64,000 nucleotides of DNA from a bacterium (GTDB lineage Bacteria > Joyebacterota > Joyebacteria > Joyebacterales > Joyebacteraceae). Positions 1 to 7,243 of this stretch are shown here, in pieces. Every line of letters begins with the position of its first letter. The first letter of the stretch is position 1. The position numbers were made by a program, and so were the translations under genes. The DNA is taken from assembly GCA_029990205.1 (NCBI GenBank), contig JAPEKQ010000002.1, forward strand, positions 2,501 through 66,500, given 5' to 3'. Under the pieces are notes generated by a model. The model saw only the letters and a program-made list of their open reading frames with translations. It searched no databases and had not been told where the DNA came from.

Positions 1-552
1 GATCGCGACCGAGTCGTATCCCTGCATCAGCGGATAGAAGAGCTCGTGGATGCTGATCGGCTGCTGGTTCTGAAAGCGGTTGGTGAAGTCGTCCCGCTCG
101 AGGATCTGCGCGATCGTGTACCGGCCGGCGAGGTCCATGACGTCGGCGAAGTTCATCCTGGAGAACCAGTCGCCGTTGAACTGCACCTCGGTACGGTCTG
201 GGTCACAGATCTTGTAGAGCTGGTCCGTGTAGGTCTTGGCGTTCTCGCGCACCTGCTCGTGCGTCAGACGCGGCCGCGTCTCGGCGCGCTCGGTCGGGTC
301 GCCGATCATCCCGGTGTAGTCGCCGATGATGACGATGACATCGTGACCGAGGTCCTGGAACTGACGGAGCTTCCGGAGCCCGATGGCGTGACCCAGGTGC
401 AGGTCGGGCGCGCTCGGGTCGAACCCCTGCTTCACCCTGAGCGGACGCCCCTCGCGAATCGAGCGCTCGAGCTTCTGCTCGAGTTCCTCCACCTTGATCG
501 TCTCTACGACCCCGTCCGTGAGGACCTTGAGCTGTTCCTTCGCCGTCAGCAA
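1..552 (-). CDS. tyrS: Tyrosyl-tRNA synthetase, N-terminal 184 residues (cut by window edge)
   Basis: Charges tRNA-Tyr in the cytoplasm. The visible part is the class I Rossmann catalytic domain, with the signature HLGH in the segment PDLHLGHAIGL, followed by VIIGDYTGMIGDPT and the tyrosine-pocket segment YPLMQGYDSVA next to the window edge. The KMSKS loop and S4 domain lie outside. The start is chosen at a TTG (position 552) because GGAGGG sits 7 bases upstream; a GTG 15 bases further upstream would put the ribosome site inside the gene. The gene is divergent from the penicillin-binding protein. Family assignment is certain; the start codon is probable. Confidence 0.9.
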   Translation of the reverse strand, partial: MLTAKEQLKVLTDGVVETIKVEELEQKLERSIREGRPLRVKQGFDPSAPDLHLGHAIGLRKLRQFQDLGHDVIVIIGDYTGMIGDPTERAETRPRLTHEQVRENAKTYTDQLYKICDPDRTEVQFNGDWFSRMNFADVMDLAGRYTIAQILERDDFTNRFQNQQPISIHELFYPLMQGYDSVAI

Positions 553-687
553 CCGTCGTCCCTCCACGCTGCAGAAGAAAGACCGCCCCGCGCTTGGCCG
601 GGCGGCCGGGAAGCCGCGCGCGAAGCAGCGCAGCAGCTTGGCCGTCTATACAGCACAGTGTCGGACAGAGAACCCAGCAATGCATAT

Positions 688-716
688 TACATACCAAGCC
701 CGGGACCGCCCTGCAA
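688..716 (-). promoter_or_regulatory. Candidate promoter for tyrS
   Basis: Reading the minus strand, TTGCAG and TATGTA are separated by 17 bases, about 140 bases before the tyrS start. Each box matches only about half of the sigma-70 consensus, so this is tentative. An alternative -10 (TAATAT) lies just downstream. Confidence 0.35.
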
Positions 717-735
717 GTCCTTTCCGCCTGCCGTG

Positions 736-764
736 TTGACTTGCCGCGCCGCTTGGGATAGCTT
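736..764 (+). promoter_or_regulatory. Candidate promoter for the penicillin-binding protein
   Basis: TTGACT and TAGCTT are 17 bases apart, 43 bases before the chosen GTG start. The -35 box is near consensus and the -10 keeps only its first two and last bases. Confidence 0.45.
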
Positions 765-806
765 GGCGGGACCGTATCGGGTGGAATCGTTGAGGAGGTG
801 CAGTCC

Positions 807-2888
807 GTGAGAAGGTGGTTCATCGTCTTCGGCGGCGTTCTGGCCGCCGTGCTCATATGCATGGTAGGGGCCATCCTGTGGCTCCAGCGCGACCTCCCCT
901 CTCCGTCACTCCTCGAGACCATCCAGCCGGCGCTCGGGACCACGGTCTACGCCCACGACGGGCGCGTCGTCCATGATTTCTTCCGCGAGAACCGGGTGCT
1001 CGTGCAGCTCGACGAGCTCGAGGACGCGTATGTCGTCGACGCGATCCTCGCCGCGGAGGACCAGCGCTTCCGCGCGCACTGGGGCGTCGACATCTTCGGC
1101 ATCATCCGCGCCGCGAAGACCAACGTCCGGGCAGGGCGTGTCGTCCAGGGCGCCAGCACCATCACGCAGCAGCTCGCCCGGAACCTCTTTCTGACACCCG
1201 AGGTCAGTCTCACCCGCAAGATCCGCGAGGCGCTCCTCGCGCTGAGGATCGAACAGACCTTCACGAAGGACCGGATCCTCGAGCTCTACGTCAACCAGAT
1301 CTACTTCGGCGACGGGATGTACGGGGTGCAGGCCGCCGCCGACTACCTCTTTGACAAGGACGCCGCCGATCTCAATCTCCAGGAGGCGGCTCTGGTCGCC
1401 GGCGTCATCCAGAGCCCGCAGGGGTACGCGCCCAGGCGCCATGAGGAACGCGCGCTGAGACGCCGCAGCATCGTCCTGTCGATGATGGTGACATCGGGCG
1501 CTATCTCGTCCGAGGAGGCCGCTGCGGCCGACACCACGTCGCTCGGGATCGTCGAGCACGAGGACGAGGTCAAGCTGGGCGCCTACTTCATCGAACACGT
1601 TCGTCGTCAGGTGATCGACCGCTACGGCGCGGAGGCGCTCTACGCGGGTGGCCTCCGTATCTACACGACGCTCGACCTGGACATGCAGGCGGTCGCCGAG
1701 CACCGACTCGAAGAACACCTGGCCCAGCTCGAGGCGGAGGCGAACTTCCCGGTCAAGCACGGTGACGAGTTCGACGCGGACTCGCTCGCCTTCATTCCGT
1801 ACGTGCAGGGCGCGCTCCTCGCGCTCGATGTCGGATCCGGCGGCATCCTGGCGATGGTGGGTGGTCGCGACTTCAAGGACAGCCCCTTCAACCGCGTGAC
1901 GCAGGCGCCGAGACAGCCGGGCTCCGGGTTCAAGCCGTTCCTCTATACGGCCGCCATCGACAACGGGTTCTCCCCGGCCGACACGATCCTCGACGCGCCG
2001 CTTCTCGTGCCGGCTGCGGGGACGCCGATCACGTTCCGCGAGATCGACCCGGACTACGAGGAAGCGACCGACTGGTGGCCCGTGAACTACGCGCGAGACT
2101 TCGCCGGCGTCGTTCGGCTCAGGTATGCCCTCAAGAAGTCAATCAACCTCGCCGCCGTCCGGCTCGGGATGCAGGTCGGGCCGCAGACGGTCGCCGACTA
2201 CGCGGGACGCATGGGGATCACGTCGACGCTCTATCCGGTCTACTCGCTCCCGCTCGGGAGCGCCGAGGTAACGCTCTGGGACATGGTCAAGGCGTACAGC
2301 GTGCTGGCCAACCAGGGGGTTCGGCTCGAGCCGTACGGCATCGAGCGGATCGAGGACCGGAGCGGCCGCGTGCTCGAGGAACACACGCGGCTGAGCCAGG
2401 CCGTCCTGGCTCCCGAGACCGCGTACGTCGTCACGAGCATGATGGAGAGCGTTCTGTCGAGCGGCACCGGGTGGGGCGCCCGCGCGCGCGGGTTCCAGCA
2501 TCCGGCGGCCGGCAAGACCGGCACGACGAACGACTACGCGGACGCCTGGTTCGTCGGGTTCTCTCCGCACGTCGTCTGCGGCGTCTGGACCGGGTACGAC
2601 GAACGGAAGACGCTCGGCCCGCGGATGTCCGGAGCGCGTGTCGCGCTCCCCATCTGGACGGAGTTCATGAAGGCCGCGCATGTCGGGACACCGCGGGACC
2701 CGTTCCCGAGGCCGCCGGGCGTGACGACGCGCCGCGTCTGTTCGAGGACCGGGCTTCTCGCCACCGAGGACTGCCCGGATGTCATCAGTGAGGTCTTCGT
2801 TCAGGGCTCCGAACCCATCCGGCACTGCCAACTGCACTCCATACAGATCCGCCCCCCCGCTCTGCGCGGAGGGACGTCTCCCTTCTAG
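807..2888 (+). CDS. Class A penicillin-binding protein (peptidoglycan glycosyltransferase/transpeptidase)
   Basis: Polymerises lipid II and cross-links the peptide stems at the outer face of the inner membrane. One N-terminal membrane anchor (about residues 5-27) is followed by the GT51 domain: EDQRFRAHWG with catalytic Glu about 84, GASTITQQLARN, and a stretch ending ELYVNQIYFG. The transpeptidase domain has nucleophile Ser about 373 in GSGFKPF, KSINLAA as the SxN box, and KTGTTNDYADAW with Lys about 570. The tail is Cys-containing (VCSRTGLLATEDCP). Length, 693 residues, is usual for PBP1a/PbpF types. The GTG at 807 is preferred to one at 798 because GAGGAGG lies 8 bases before it. It could be called mrcA or pbpA; orthology is not resolvable by eye. 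Confidence 0.93.
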   Translation: MRRWFIVFGGVLAAVLICMVGAILWLQRDLPSPSLLETIQPALGTTVYAHDGRVVHDFFRENRVLVQLDELEDAYVVDAILAAEDQRFRAHWGVDIFGIIRAAKTNVRAGRVVQGASTITQQLARNLFLTPEVSLTRKIREALLALRIEQTFTKDRILELYVNQIYFGDGMYGVQAAADYLFDKDAADLNLQEAALVAGVIQSPQGYAPRRHEERALRRRSIVLSMMVTSGAISSEEAAAADTTSLGIVEHEDEVKLGAYFIEHVRRQVIDRYGAEALYAGGLRIYTTLDLDMQAVAEHRLEEHLAQLEAEANFPVKHGDEFDADSLAFIPYVQGALLALDVGSGGILAMVGGRDFKDSPFNRVTQAPRQPGSGFKPFLYTAAIDNGFSPADTILDAPLLVPAAGTPITFREIDPDYEEATDWWPVNYARDFAGVVRLRYALKKSINLAAVRLGMQVGPQTVADYAGRMGITSTLYPVYSLPLGSAEVTLWDMVKAYSVLANQGVRLEPYGIERIEDRSGRVLEEHTRLSQAVLAPETAYVVTSMMESVLSSGTGWGARARGFQHPAAGKTGTTNDYADAWFVGFSPHVVCGVWTGYDERKTLGPRMSGARVALPIWTEFMKAAHVGTPRDPFPRPPGVTTRRVCSRTGLLATEDCPDVISEVFVQGSEPIRHCQLHSIQIRPPALRGGTSPF

Positions 2889-2947
2889 CATATCGATCTC
2901 CGGTGGCCCCGGCGGTCTCCCCGCTCCCTACGGTCTCCGGATGACTC

Positions 2948-4321
2948 TCAACTGCGACCGCTCACCTGCTTCTGCGTGATGATCTCCAGGACTCGTGTCC
3001 CGTCCGGAGGGACCTCTCCACCGATCGTGAACGCCTTGAGGACCCTCTCGACAGCCCGTGCCGCGGTCTCCTCGCTCGACGCGTGAACCACTGCGAGCGT
3101 CTCCCCGGCGCCGATGGACGCGCCGACCGGCGTCTCTATGACGACGCCGACGGCCGGATCCACCGCTTCGCCGGCCCGCACACGCCCCGCGCCCAGACCG
3201 ACCCCGGCGAGCCCTATCTCGAGCGAATCGATCGCAGTCACGCTCCCGGTCTCGGCCGAGATGACCGGCGCCGTGATGGACGCCCGAGGGAGAAGCGAAG
3301 GATCATCCACGATCCGGGGATCGCCTCCCTGCGCCTCCACGAATCGGACGAACACCTCGAGCGCATCTCCGCTGTCGAGCACGCGCGCGGCAGCGCGCCG
3401 CGCCTCCTCGATGTCGGACGCCGCGTTCCCGAGGTCTATCATCTGCGCGGCGAGCTCCAGACTGGTCTCGCGAACATCGGACGGACCGCCCCCGCGGAGC
3501 ACGTCGATCGACTCCACCACCTCGAGCGCGTTGCCGACCGTCGCGCCGAGCGGCGCGTCCATGTCGGTGAGCACGGCCACAGCGGGAAGCTCCAACCGGT
3601 CCGCGGTCGCCAGGAGCGCGCGGGCCAGTTCCTCTCCCCGCTCGCGCGTCGCCATGAATGCTCCGCGTCCGACCTTCACGTCGAGCGTGAGCGCGTCGAG
3701 ACCGGCCGCCAGTTTCTTCGAGAGGATGCTTCCGACAATGAGGGGAACGCACTCGATCGTCGCGGTGACGTCACGGAGCGCGTACATCCGTCGGTCCGCG
3801 GGAACCACGTCGGGCGACTGCCCGACGATGGCCATGCCGACACGACCGACGAGCGCCACGAACTCCTCCGGGCCGAACGCCGTGCTCAGCCCGGGGATGG
3901 ACTCGAGCTTGTCGAGCGTCCCACCGGTATGCCCGAGCCCCCGACCCGAGATCATCGGGACGGAGACGCCGGCCGCCGCCGCGACAGGAGCCACGATCAG
4001 CGAGAGCTTGTCCCCCACTCCACCGGTCGAGTGCTTGTCGACCTTCGCGCCGTCGATCGAACTCGTGTCGATGGTCAGACCGGACGCGAGCATGGACCGC
4101 GTGAGCAGCTCGGTCTCCGCCGCGGTCATCCCGCGGAAGAACACCGCCATGAGAAAGGCGGTCATCTGATAGTCCGCGACGTCGCCGGCGAGCAGCCCCG
4201 ACACCATGTGGTCGATGTCGCCCGCCGAGAGTTCGCGCCCGTCGCGCTTCTTCTGGATGATCTCGTACGCTGTCAATGGGTCTCCGGATGTGAGGACTTC
4301 GGCCGGCGGGTCGTGGCTCAA
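2948..4321 (-). CDS. deoA: Pyrimidine-nucleoside (thymidine) phosphorylase
   Basis: Splits thymidine, deoxyuridine or uridine with phosphate into base plus (deoxy)ribose 1-phosphate. It has the family layout: an alpha N-domain, the phosphate-binding segment [10 protein letters not shown], the signature [14 protein letters not shown], then the C-terminal domain. Its ATG overlaps the deoC stop as ATGA, so translation is probably coupled; it is last in the order cdd-rpiB-deoC-deoA. About 15 residues precede the conserved start of the family ([13 protein letters not shown]). Unlike its neighbours it has no amphipathic N-terminal tail. Substrate preference (deoA versus pdp) cannot be told from sequence alone. 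The gene ends convergently with the penicillin-binding protein; no clear terminator lies in the 59-base gap. Confidence 0.92.
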   Translation of the reverse strand: MSHDPPAEVLTSGDPLTAYEIIQKKRDGRELSAGDIDHMVSGLLAGDVADYQMTAFLMAVFFRGMTAAETELLTRSMLASGLTIDTSSIDGAKVDKHSTGGVGDKLSLIVAPVAAAAGVSVPMISGRGLGHTGGTLDKLESIPGLSTAFGPEEFVALVGRVGMAIVGQSPDVVPADRRMYALRDVTATIECVPLIVGSILSKKLAAGLDALTLDVKVGRGAFMATRERGEELARALLATADRLELPAVAVLTDMDAPLGATVGNALEVVESIDVLRGGGPSDVRETSLELAAQMIDLGNAASDIEEARRAAARVLDSGDALEVFVRFVEAQGGDPRIVDDPSLLPRASITAPVISAETGSVTAIDSLEIGLAGVGLGAGRVRAGEAVDPAVGVVIETPVGASIGAGETLAVVHASSEETAARAVERVLKAFTIGGEVPPDGTRVLEIITQKQVSGRS

Positions 4322-5121
4322 CAGCCGACGATCTTGACGCTCGCGCTTGCGCCGATCCTGGTGGCTCCCGCCTTGACCATCTCGGTCGCCGTCTCCGTGT
4401 CGCGGATGCCGCCGGACGCCTTGATACCCATCTCCGCTCCGACCGCCTGACGCATCAGCGAGATGTCCGCCGTGGTCGCGCCGCCCGTGCTGAAGCCGGT
4501 CGACGTCTTGACGAAGTCGGCCCCGGCGGCCTTCGCGATCTGGCAGACCTTCACCTTCTCCTCATCGCTGAGGAGCGCCGTCTCGATGATGACCTTGGAG
4601 ACCGCGATGCTGCGGCACGCCTCTACGACCGCGCGGATGTCGCGCTCGACGAGACCCCAGTCCTTCGACTTGATGGCCCCGATATTCGCGACCATATCGA
4701 TCTCCTGGGCCCCGGACGCGATCGCCCGCTCGGCCTCGAACGCCTTGACCTCGGGAAGCGTGGCCCCGAGAGGGAATCCGACGACCGTGCAGACCTTCAC
4801 GTTCGTGAGTCTCAGGAGCTGTGCGCAGAACGCGACATGTGTCGGGTTGACGCAGACGGACGCGAACTGACACCGTTTCGCCTCCTCGCAGAGCTGCGCG
4901 ACCTGGTCGGTGCTGGCCTCCGGTTTGAGGATCGTATGATCGATCATCCCGGCGAGTTCCCGCCGCACATCGTCGACGCCACAGTGCGCGCTGATGCGGC
5001 TGGCGCCCGACGCGATGATGGAATCGAGATCGTCCGAGCAGACAGGTCCCCCGGGCATCGAACCGCCGAGGCGAGCCATGACCTCGTCGGTCACCTTTGC
5101 AATGAGCTCTTCCCTGTTCAT
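4318..5121 (-). CDS. deoC: Deoxyribose-phosphate aldolase with N-terminal targeting-like tail
   Basis: Cleaves 2-deoxyribose 5-phosphate to acetaldehyde and glyceraldehyde 3-phosphate. The class I aldolase core starts near residue 57 ([11 protein letters not shown]); the Schiff-base Lys is in [12 protein letters not shown], a second active-site Lys in [10 protein letters not shown], and the acidic partner in [13 protein letters not shown]. Bacillus-type DeoC proteins begin almost at this core, so about 50 extra residues are present. The first 20 ([14 protein letters not shown]...) form a predicted amphipathic helix, then a Gly/Pro/Ser linker. This is the shape of a microcompartment encapsulation peptide. 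The start is set by an ATGA overlap with rpiB; longer open frames upstream are inside rpiB. Enzyme identity is certain; the role of the tail is inferred. Confidence 0.95.
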   Translation of the reverse strand: MNREELIAKVTDEVMARLGGSMPGGPVCSDDLDSIIASGASRISAHCGVDDVRRELAGMIDHTILKPEASTDQVAQLCEEAKRCQFASVCVNPTHVAFCAQLLRLTNVKVCTVVGFPLGATLPEVKAFEAERAIASGAQEIDMVANIGAIKSKDWGLVERDIRAVVEACRSIAVSKVIIETALLSDEEKVKVCQIAKAAGADFVKTSTGFSTGGATTADISLMRQAVGAEMGIKASGGIRDTETATEMVKAGATRIGASASVKIVGC

Positions 5122-5678
5122 CGTCTCTCCATGTCGATGATCTTCTTCACGCGGCGTTCGTGCCTCCCGCCGCCGAATCCGGTCGCAAGCCACGTGCGCA
5201 CCATCTGCCGCGCCAGCCCCCGCGCGACGACGCCCGAGCCGAGCGTCAGGACATTCGCCCCGTTGTGCTCGCGGCTGTTGACGACGGTCGCCACATCGTG
5301 ACAGCACGCCGCCAGCACCCCGGGAACGCGGTTCGCGGCCATCGACGAGCCGATCCCCGCGCCGTCGATCATGATGCCTCGAACGCAGCTCCCGTCGGCC
5401 ACGGCCTTCGCCACCTTGAGCGCGTAGTCCGGGTAGTCGCAGGACGCCCCGTCGTGGACGCCGACGTCCGTCACGGAGTACCCCAGCTCGTCCTCCAGAT
5501 AGCGCCTGAGCGTCTCCTTGAGTTCGAAGCCACCGTGGTCCGAACCGATGGCGATACGGCCGTCAGCGGCACTCACGGGCCCCTGATGGCCCGGCACGGA
5601 GGTCTCGGGCTCATCCGGGACCGCGGTCTCGACAACGTCGCGCACGATCCGCTCGATGTCACGCCGCTCGATGGGCAT
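5118..5678 (-). CDS. rpiB: RpiB/LacAB-family sugar-phosphate isomerase with N-terminal tail
   Basis: The family interconverts ribose 5-phosphate and ribulose 5-phosphate. The core begins at residue 41 ([14 protein letters not shown]) and shows [18 protein letters not shown] and [10 protein letters not shown] with the conserved His138. The residue that is the catalytic Cys in E. coli RpiB (ILICGTG) is Asp105 here (IMIDGAG), so substrate or mechanism may differ. Residues 1-20 ([16 protein letters not shown]...) are a predicted amphipathic helix, followed by a Pro/Ser linker, again like an encapsulation peptide. It lies 45 bases after cdd and overlaps deoC by 4 bases. It could act on another pentose or deoxypentose phosphate. 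Confidence 0.9.
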   Translation of the reverse strand: MPIERRDIERIVRDVVETAVPDEPETSVPGHQGPVSAADGRIAIGSDHGGFELKETLRRYLEDELGYSVTDVGVHDGASCDYPDYALKVAKAVADGSCVRGIMIDGAGIGSSMAANRVPGVLAACCHDVATVVNSREHNGANVLTLGSGVVARGLARQMVRTWLATGFGGGRHERRVKKIIDMERR

Positions 5679-5723
5679 GGTCCCTCCTCACCCGCACGGG
5701 CCGCCCGCGGCCACGCGGGAAAG

Positions 5724-6110
5724 CTACTCGAATGTTGTGAAAGGCTGCGGGAAGAGATCGGCGATCGTGGTGCTGACGATCTCGTCACCGGAGCCGGCCA
5801 CGAGGATCTCGATGTCGTGCCCGAACTCCCAGATCACCTGTCGACAGACACCGCACGGCATCGTGGGCTCCGGAGAGCCGGTGGCGACGGCCAGCTTCGT
5901 GAAGTCTCTGACGCCCTCCGAGACGGCCTTCGCGATGGCGTTGCGCTCCGCGCAGACCGAGAGGCCGATGGATGCGTTCTCCACGTTCACCCCGGTGAAG
6001 ACCCGACCGTCCGCGGCGAGGAGCGCCACCCCGACCTTGAAGTCGGAGTAGGGCGCGTAGGCGTTCTCTCGCGCCTCTCGCGCGATACCGATCAGCTCTG
6101 CATCCGTCAT
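5724..6110 (-). CDS. cdd: Cytidine deaminase
   Basis: Hydrolyses cytidine/deoxycytidine to uridine/deoxyuridine. This is a 128-residue homotetramer-type enzyme with zinc ligands and catalytic Glu in SVCAERNAI and PCGVCRQ. It is the first gene of the salvage operon cdd-rpiB-deoC-deoA and feeds deaminated nucleosides to the phosphorylase at the operon end. The ATG at 6110 is chosen because GGAGGA lies 7 bases before it and the next residues (DAELIGIAREAR) match the family start. It has no extra tail. Confidence 0.96.
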   Translation of the reverse strand: MTDAELIGIAREARENAYAPYSDFKVGVALLAADGRVFTGVNVENASIGLSVCAERNAIAKAVSEGVRDFTKLAVATGSPEPTMPCGVCRQVIWEFGHDIEILVAGSGDEIVSTTIADLFPQPFTTFE

Positions 6111-6157
6111 CCTCGTCTCCTCCCACCGTAGCCGCCACGCATTGATCTCACACCGGC

Positions 6158-6166
6158 ATCGTATCA
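6158..6166 (-). promoter_or_regulatory. Possible extended -10 promoter for the salvage operon
   Basis: On the minus strand TGATACGAT occurs about 48 bases before the cdd start, right after the terminator of the preceding gene. No good -35 box is visible. Confidence 0.3.
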
Positions 6167-6179
6167 CGCCCCACCCCAC

Positions 6180-6215
6180 AAAGAAAGGGCGCACCGCAAG
6201 CGGCACGCCCTTTCC
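6180..6215 (-). terminator. Intrinsic terminator after the PorV-like gene
   Basis: A 9-bp arm GAAAGGGCG pairs with CGCCCTTTC, with an inner CCGC-AA-GCGG helix. On the minus strand the stem is followed by four or more T. It lies 28 bases after the PorV-like stop and separates it from the cdd operon. Confidence 0.8.
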
Positions 6216-6243
6216 CGGGATATCAGATGTCGAGCGAGGGAGG

Positions 6244-7176
6244 CTAGTCCCCGAACGCCATCGTGAGTGAGATCCTGTGAGACGCTTCGAGGTCTTCGTA
6301 GTCAGCGTAGGTGTAATCGAGCTGGAAGTCGCTGTAGGCGAAGCCCGCGCCGTAGCTCAGGTTGCCCATCTCAGAACCGGTCTGGTAACCGATACGGAGA
6401 GCCAGCATGTCATAGACCCAGAACTCACCACCAACACCGAGCACGAAATCCTGATCCTGCGGCATGATCGCATCCACACCGACGGTCAGGTCCACGTTCG
6501 GAATCTGCTCCTCAAGCGTCGTGTAGGACAGGCCGCCGACGTACGTCAGCGTCTGGCTGTCCTCATCATCCTCGAACTTGAACTTCGTGCCCATGTTCTT
6601 GACGGCGAGACCAAGGTGAACCTGGTCTTCCATCATCCCATAGAGCAGTCCGAGGTTGATGCCGATGGCCGTCGCGCCCGTGTCGTCCAGGTTGGCCTGG
6701 ATGACGTGGCCCGACACACCAGCCTTGAGCCCGCACACGTTCGGGAAGTCGAACCCGTAACCGCCGATGAAGCCAAAGTTGTAGGCCTCAGCCGACATGT
6801 TCAGGTCGGTTCCCTGCGGGTCCAGCACCGGGACGCCACCGAGATCGAAGTACGCGAGGCCCATCGCGAGGCCGCCTTCGCCGCGGGGAAGACCCACGCC
6901 GAGGTAGCTGTACGATGAATCCTCAAGCCACTCGATCTGACTGACTCCGAGCTTCAGGCGATCAATGTTCGCCAGCCCGGCGGGGTTGTACGTCAGGCTC
7001 CACATGTCGCCAGGAGCGCCAGCGTAGGCACCCATGGCGCTCGGCCCGGCGCCCACCCCGATAGCGAAGACATCAAGATAGGTACTTCCAGCCTTGCCAT
7101 CTCCCGCCAGCGCAGCGCTCGACAGCAGCATCGCGGCGATGAGAATCAAGGCCGGAAGACCGAGTCTCTTAGTCAT
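6244..7176 (-). CDS. PorV/UPF0164-like outer-membrane beta-barrel protein
   Basis: 310 residues with a signal peptide (cleavage near ALA-GDG, residue 25). The next segment, VGAGPSAMGAYAGAPGDMWSLTYNPAGLA, follows the family pattern of a Gly-rich strand ending in NPAGL. Alternating beta-strand segments run to the C-terminal aromatic-poor end LTMAFGD. In type 9 secretion the PorV member of this family carries cargo bearing a C-terminal signal to the cell surface. Here the gene directly follows a giant protein with such a signal, with AAGGAGG before the ATG and a strong hairpin between the genes. Family membership is likely; a shuttle role is inferred. Confidence 0.75.
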   Translation of the reverse strand: MTKRLGLPALILIAAMLLSSAALAGDGKAGSTYLDVFAIGVGAGPSAMGAYAGAPGDMWSLTYNPAGLANIDRLKLGVSQIEWLEDSSYSYLGVGLPRGEGGLAMGLAYFDLGGVPVLDPQGTDLNMSAEAYNFGFIGGYGFDFPNVCGLKAGVSGHVIQANLDDTGATAIGINLGLLYGMMEDQVHLGLAVKNMGTKFKFEDDEDSQTLTYVGGLSYTTLEEQIPNVDLTVGVDAIMPQDQDFVLGVGGEFWVYDMLALRIGYQTGSEMGNLSYGAGFAYSDFQLDYTYADYEDLEASHRISLTMAFGD

Positions 7177-7197
7177 GCCTCATCCTCCTTGCTTCGC

Positions 7198-7227
7198 TGG
7201 GAGCGGCGGCGCCGTCCGCCGCTCCCA
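7198..7227 (-). other. Strong intergenic hairpin between giant surface protein and PorV-like gene
   Basis: A perfect 12-bp inverted repeat (TGGGAGCGGCGG / CCGCCGCTCCCA) with a 6-base loop fills most of the 67-base gap. No T tract follows on either strand. It could stabilise the 3' end of the upstream mRNA or partly stop transcription, letting the two genes differ in level. Confidence 0.6.
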
Positions 7228-7243
7228 ACGAGGAGTTGGTGTC

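Noticed and set aside
2948-4321. Encapsulation-type tail on the pyrimidine phosphorylase
   Set aside because: Its ~15 extra N-terminal residues are Pro/Asp-rich and not helical, and its C-terminus is the normal family end.
5122-5307. 62-residue N-terminal extension of deoC
   Set aside because: It lies inside rpiB in another frame; the ATGA overlap at 5121 is the typical coupled start used throughout this window.
3083-6131. Long plus-strand frames opposite the salvage operon
   Set aside because: Arg/Pro-rich shadow translations typical of GC-rich antisense frames; no domain and no ribosome site.
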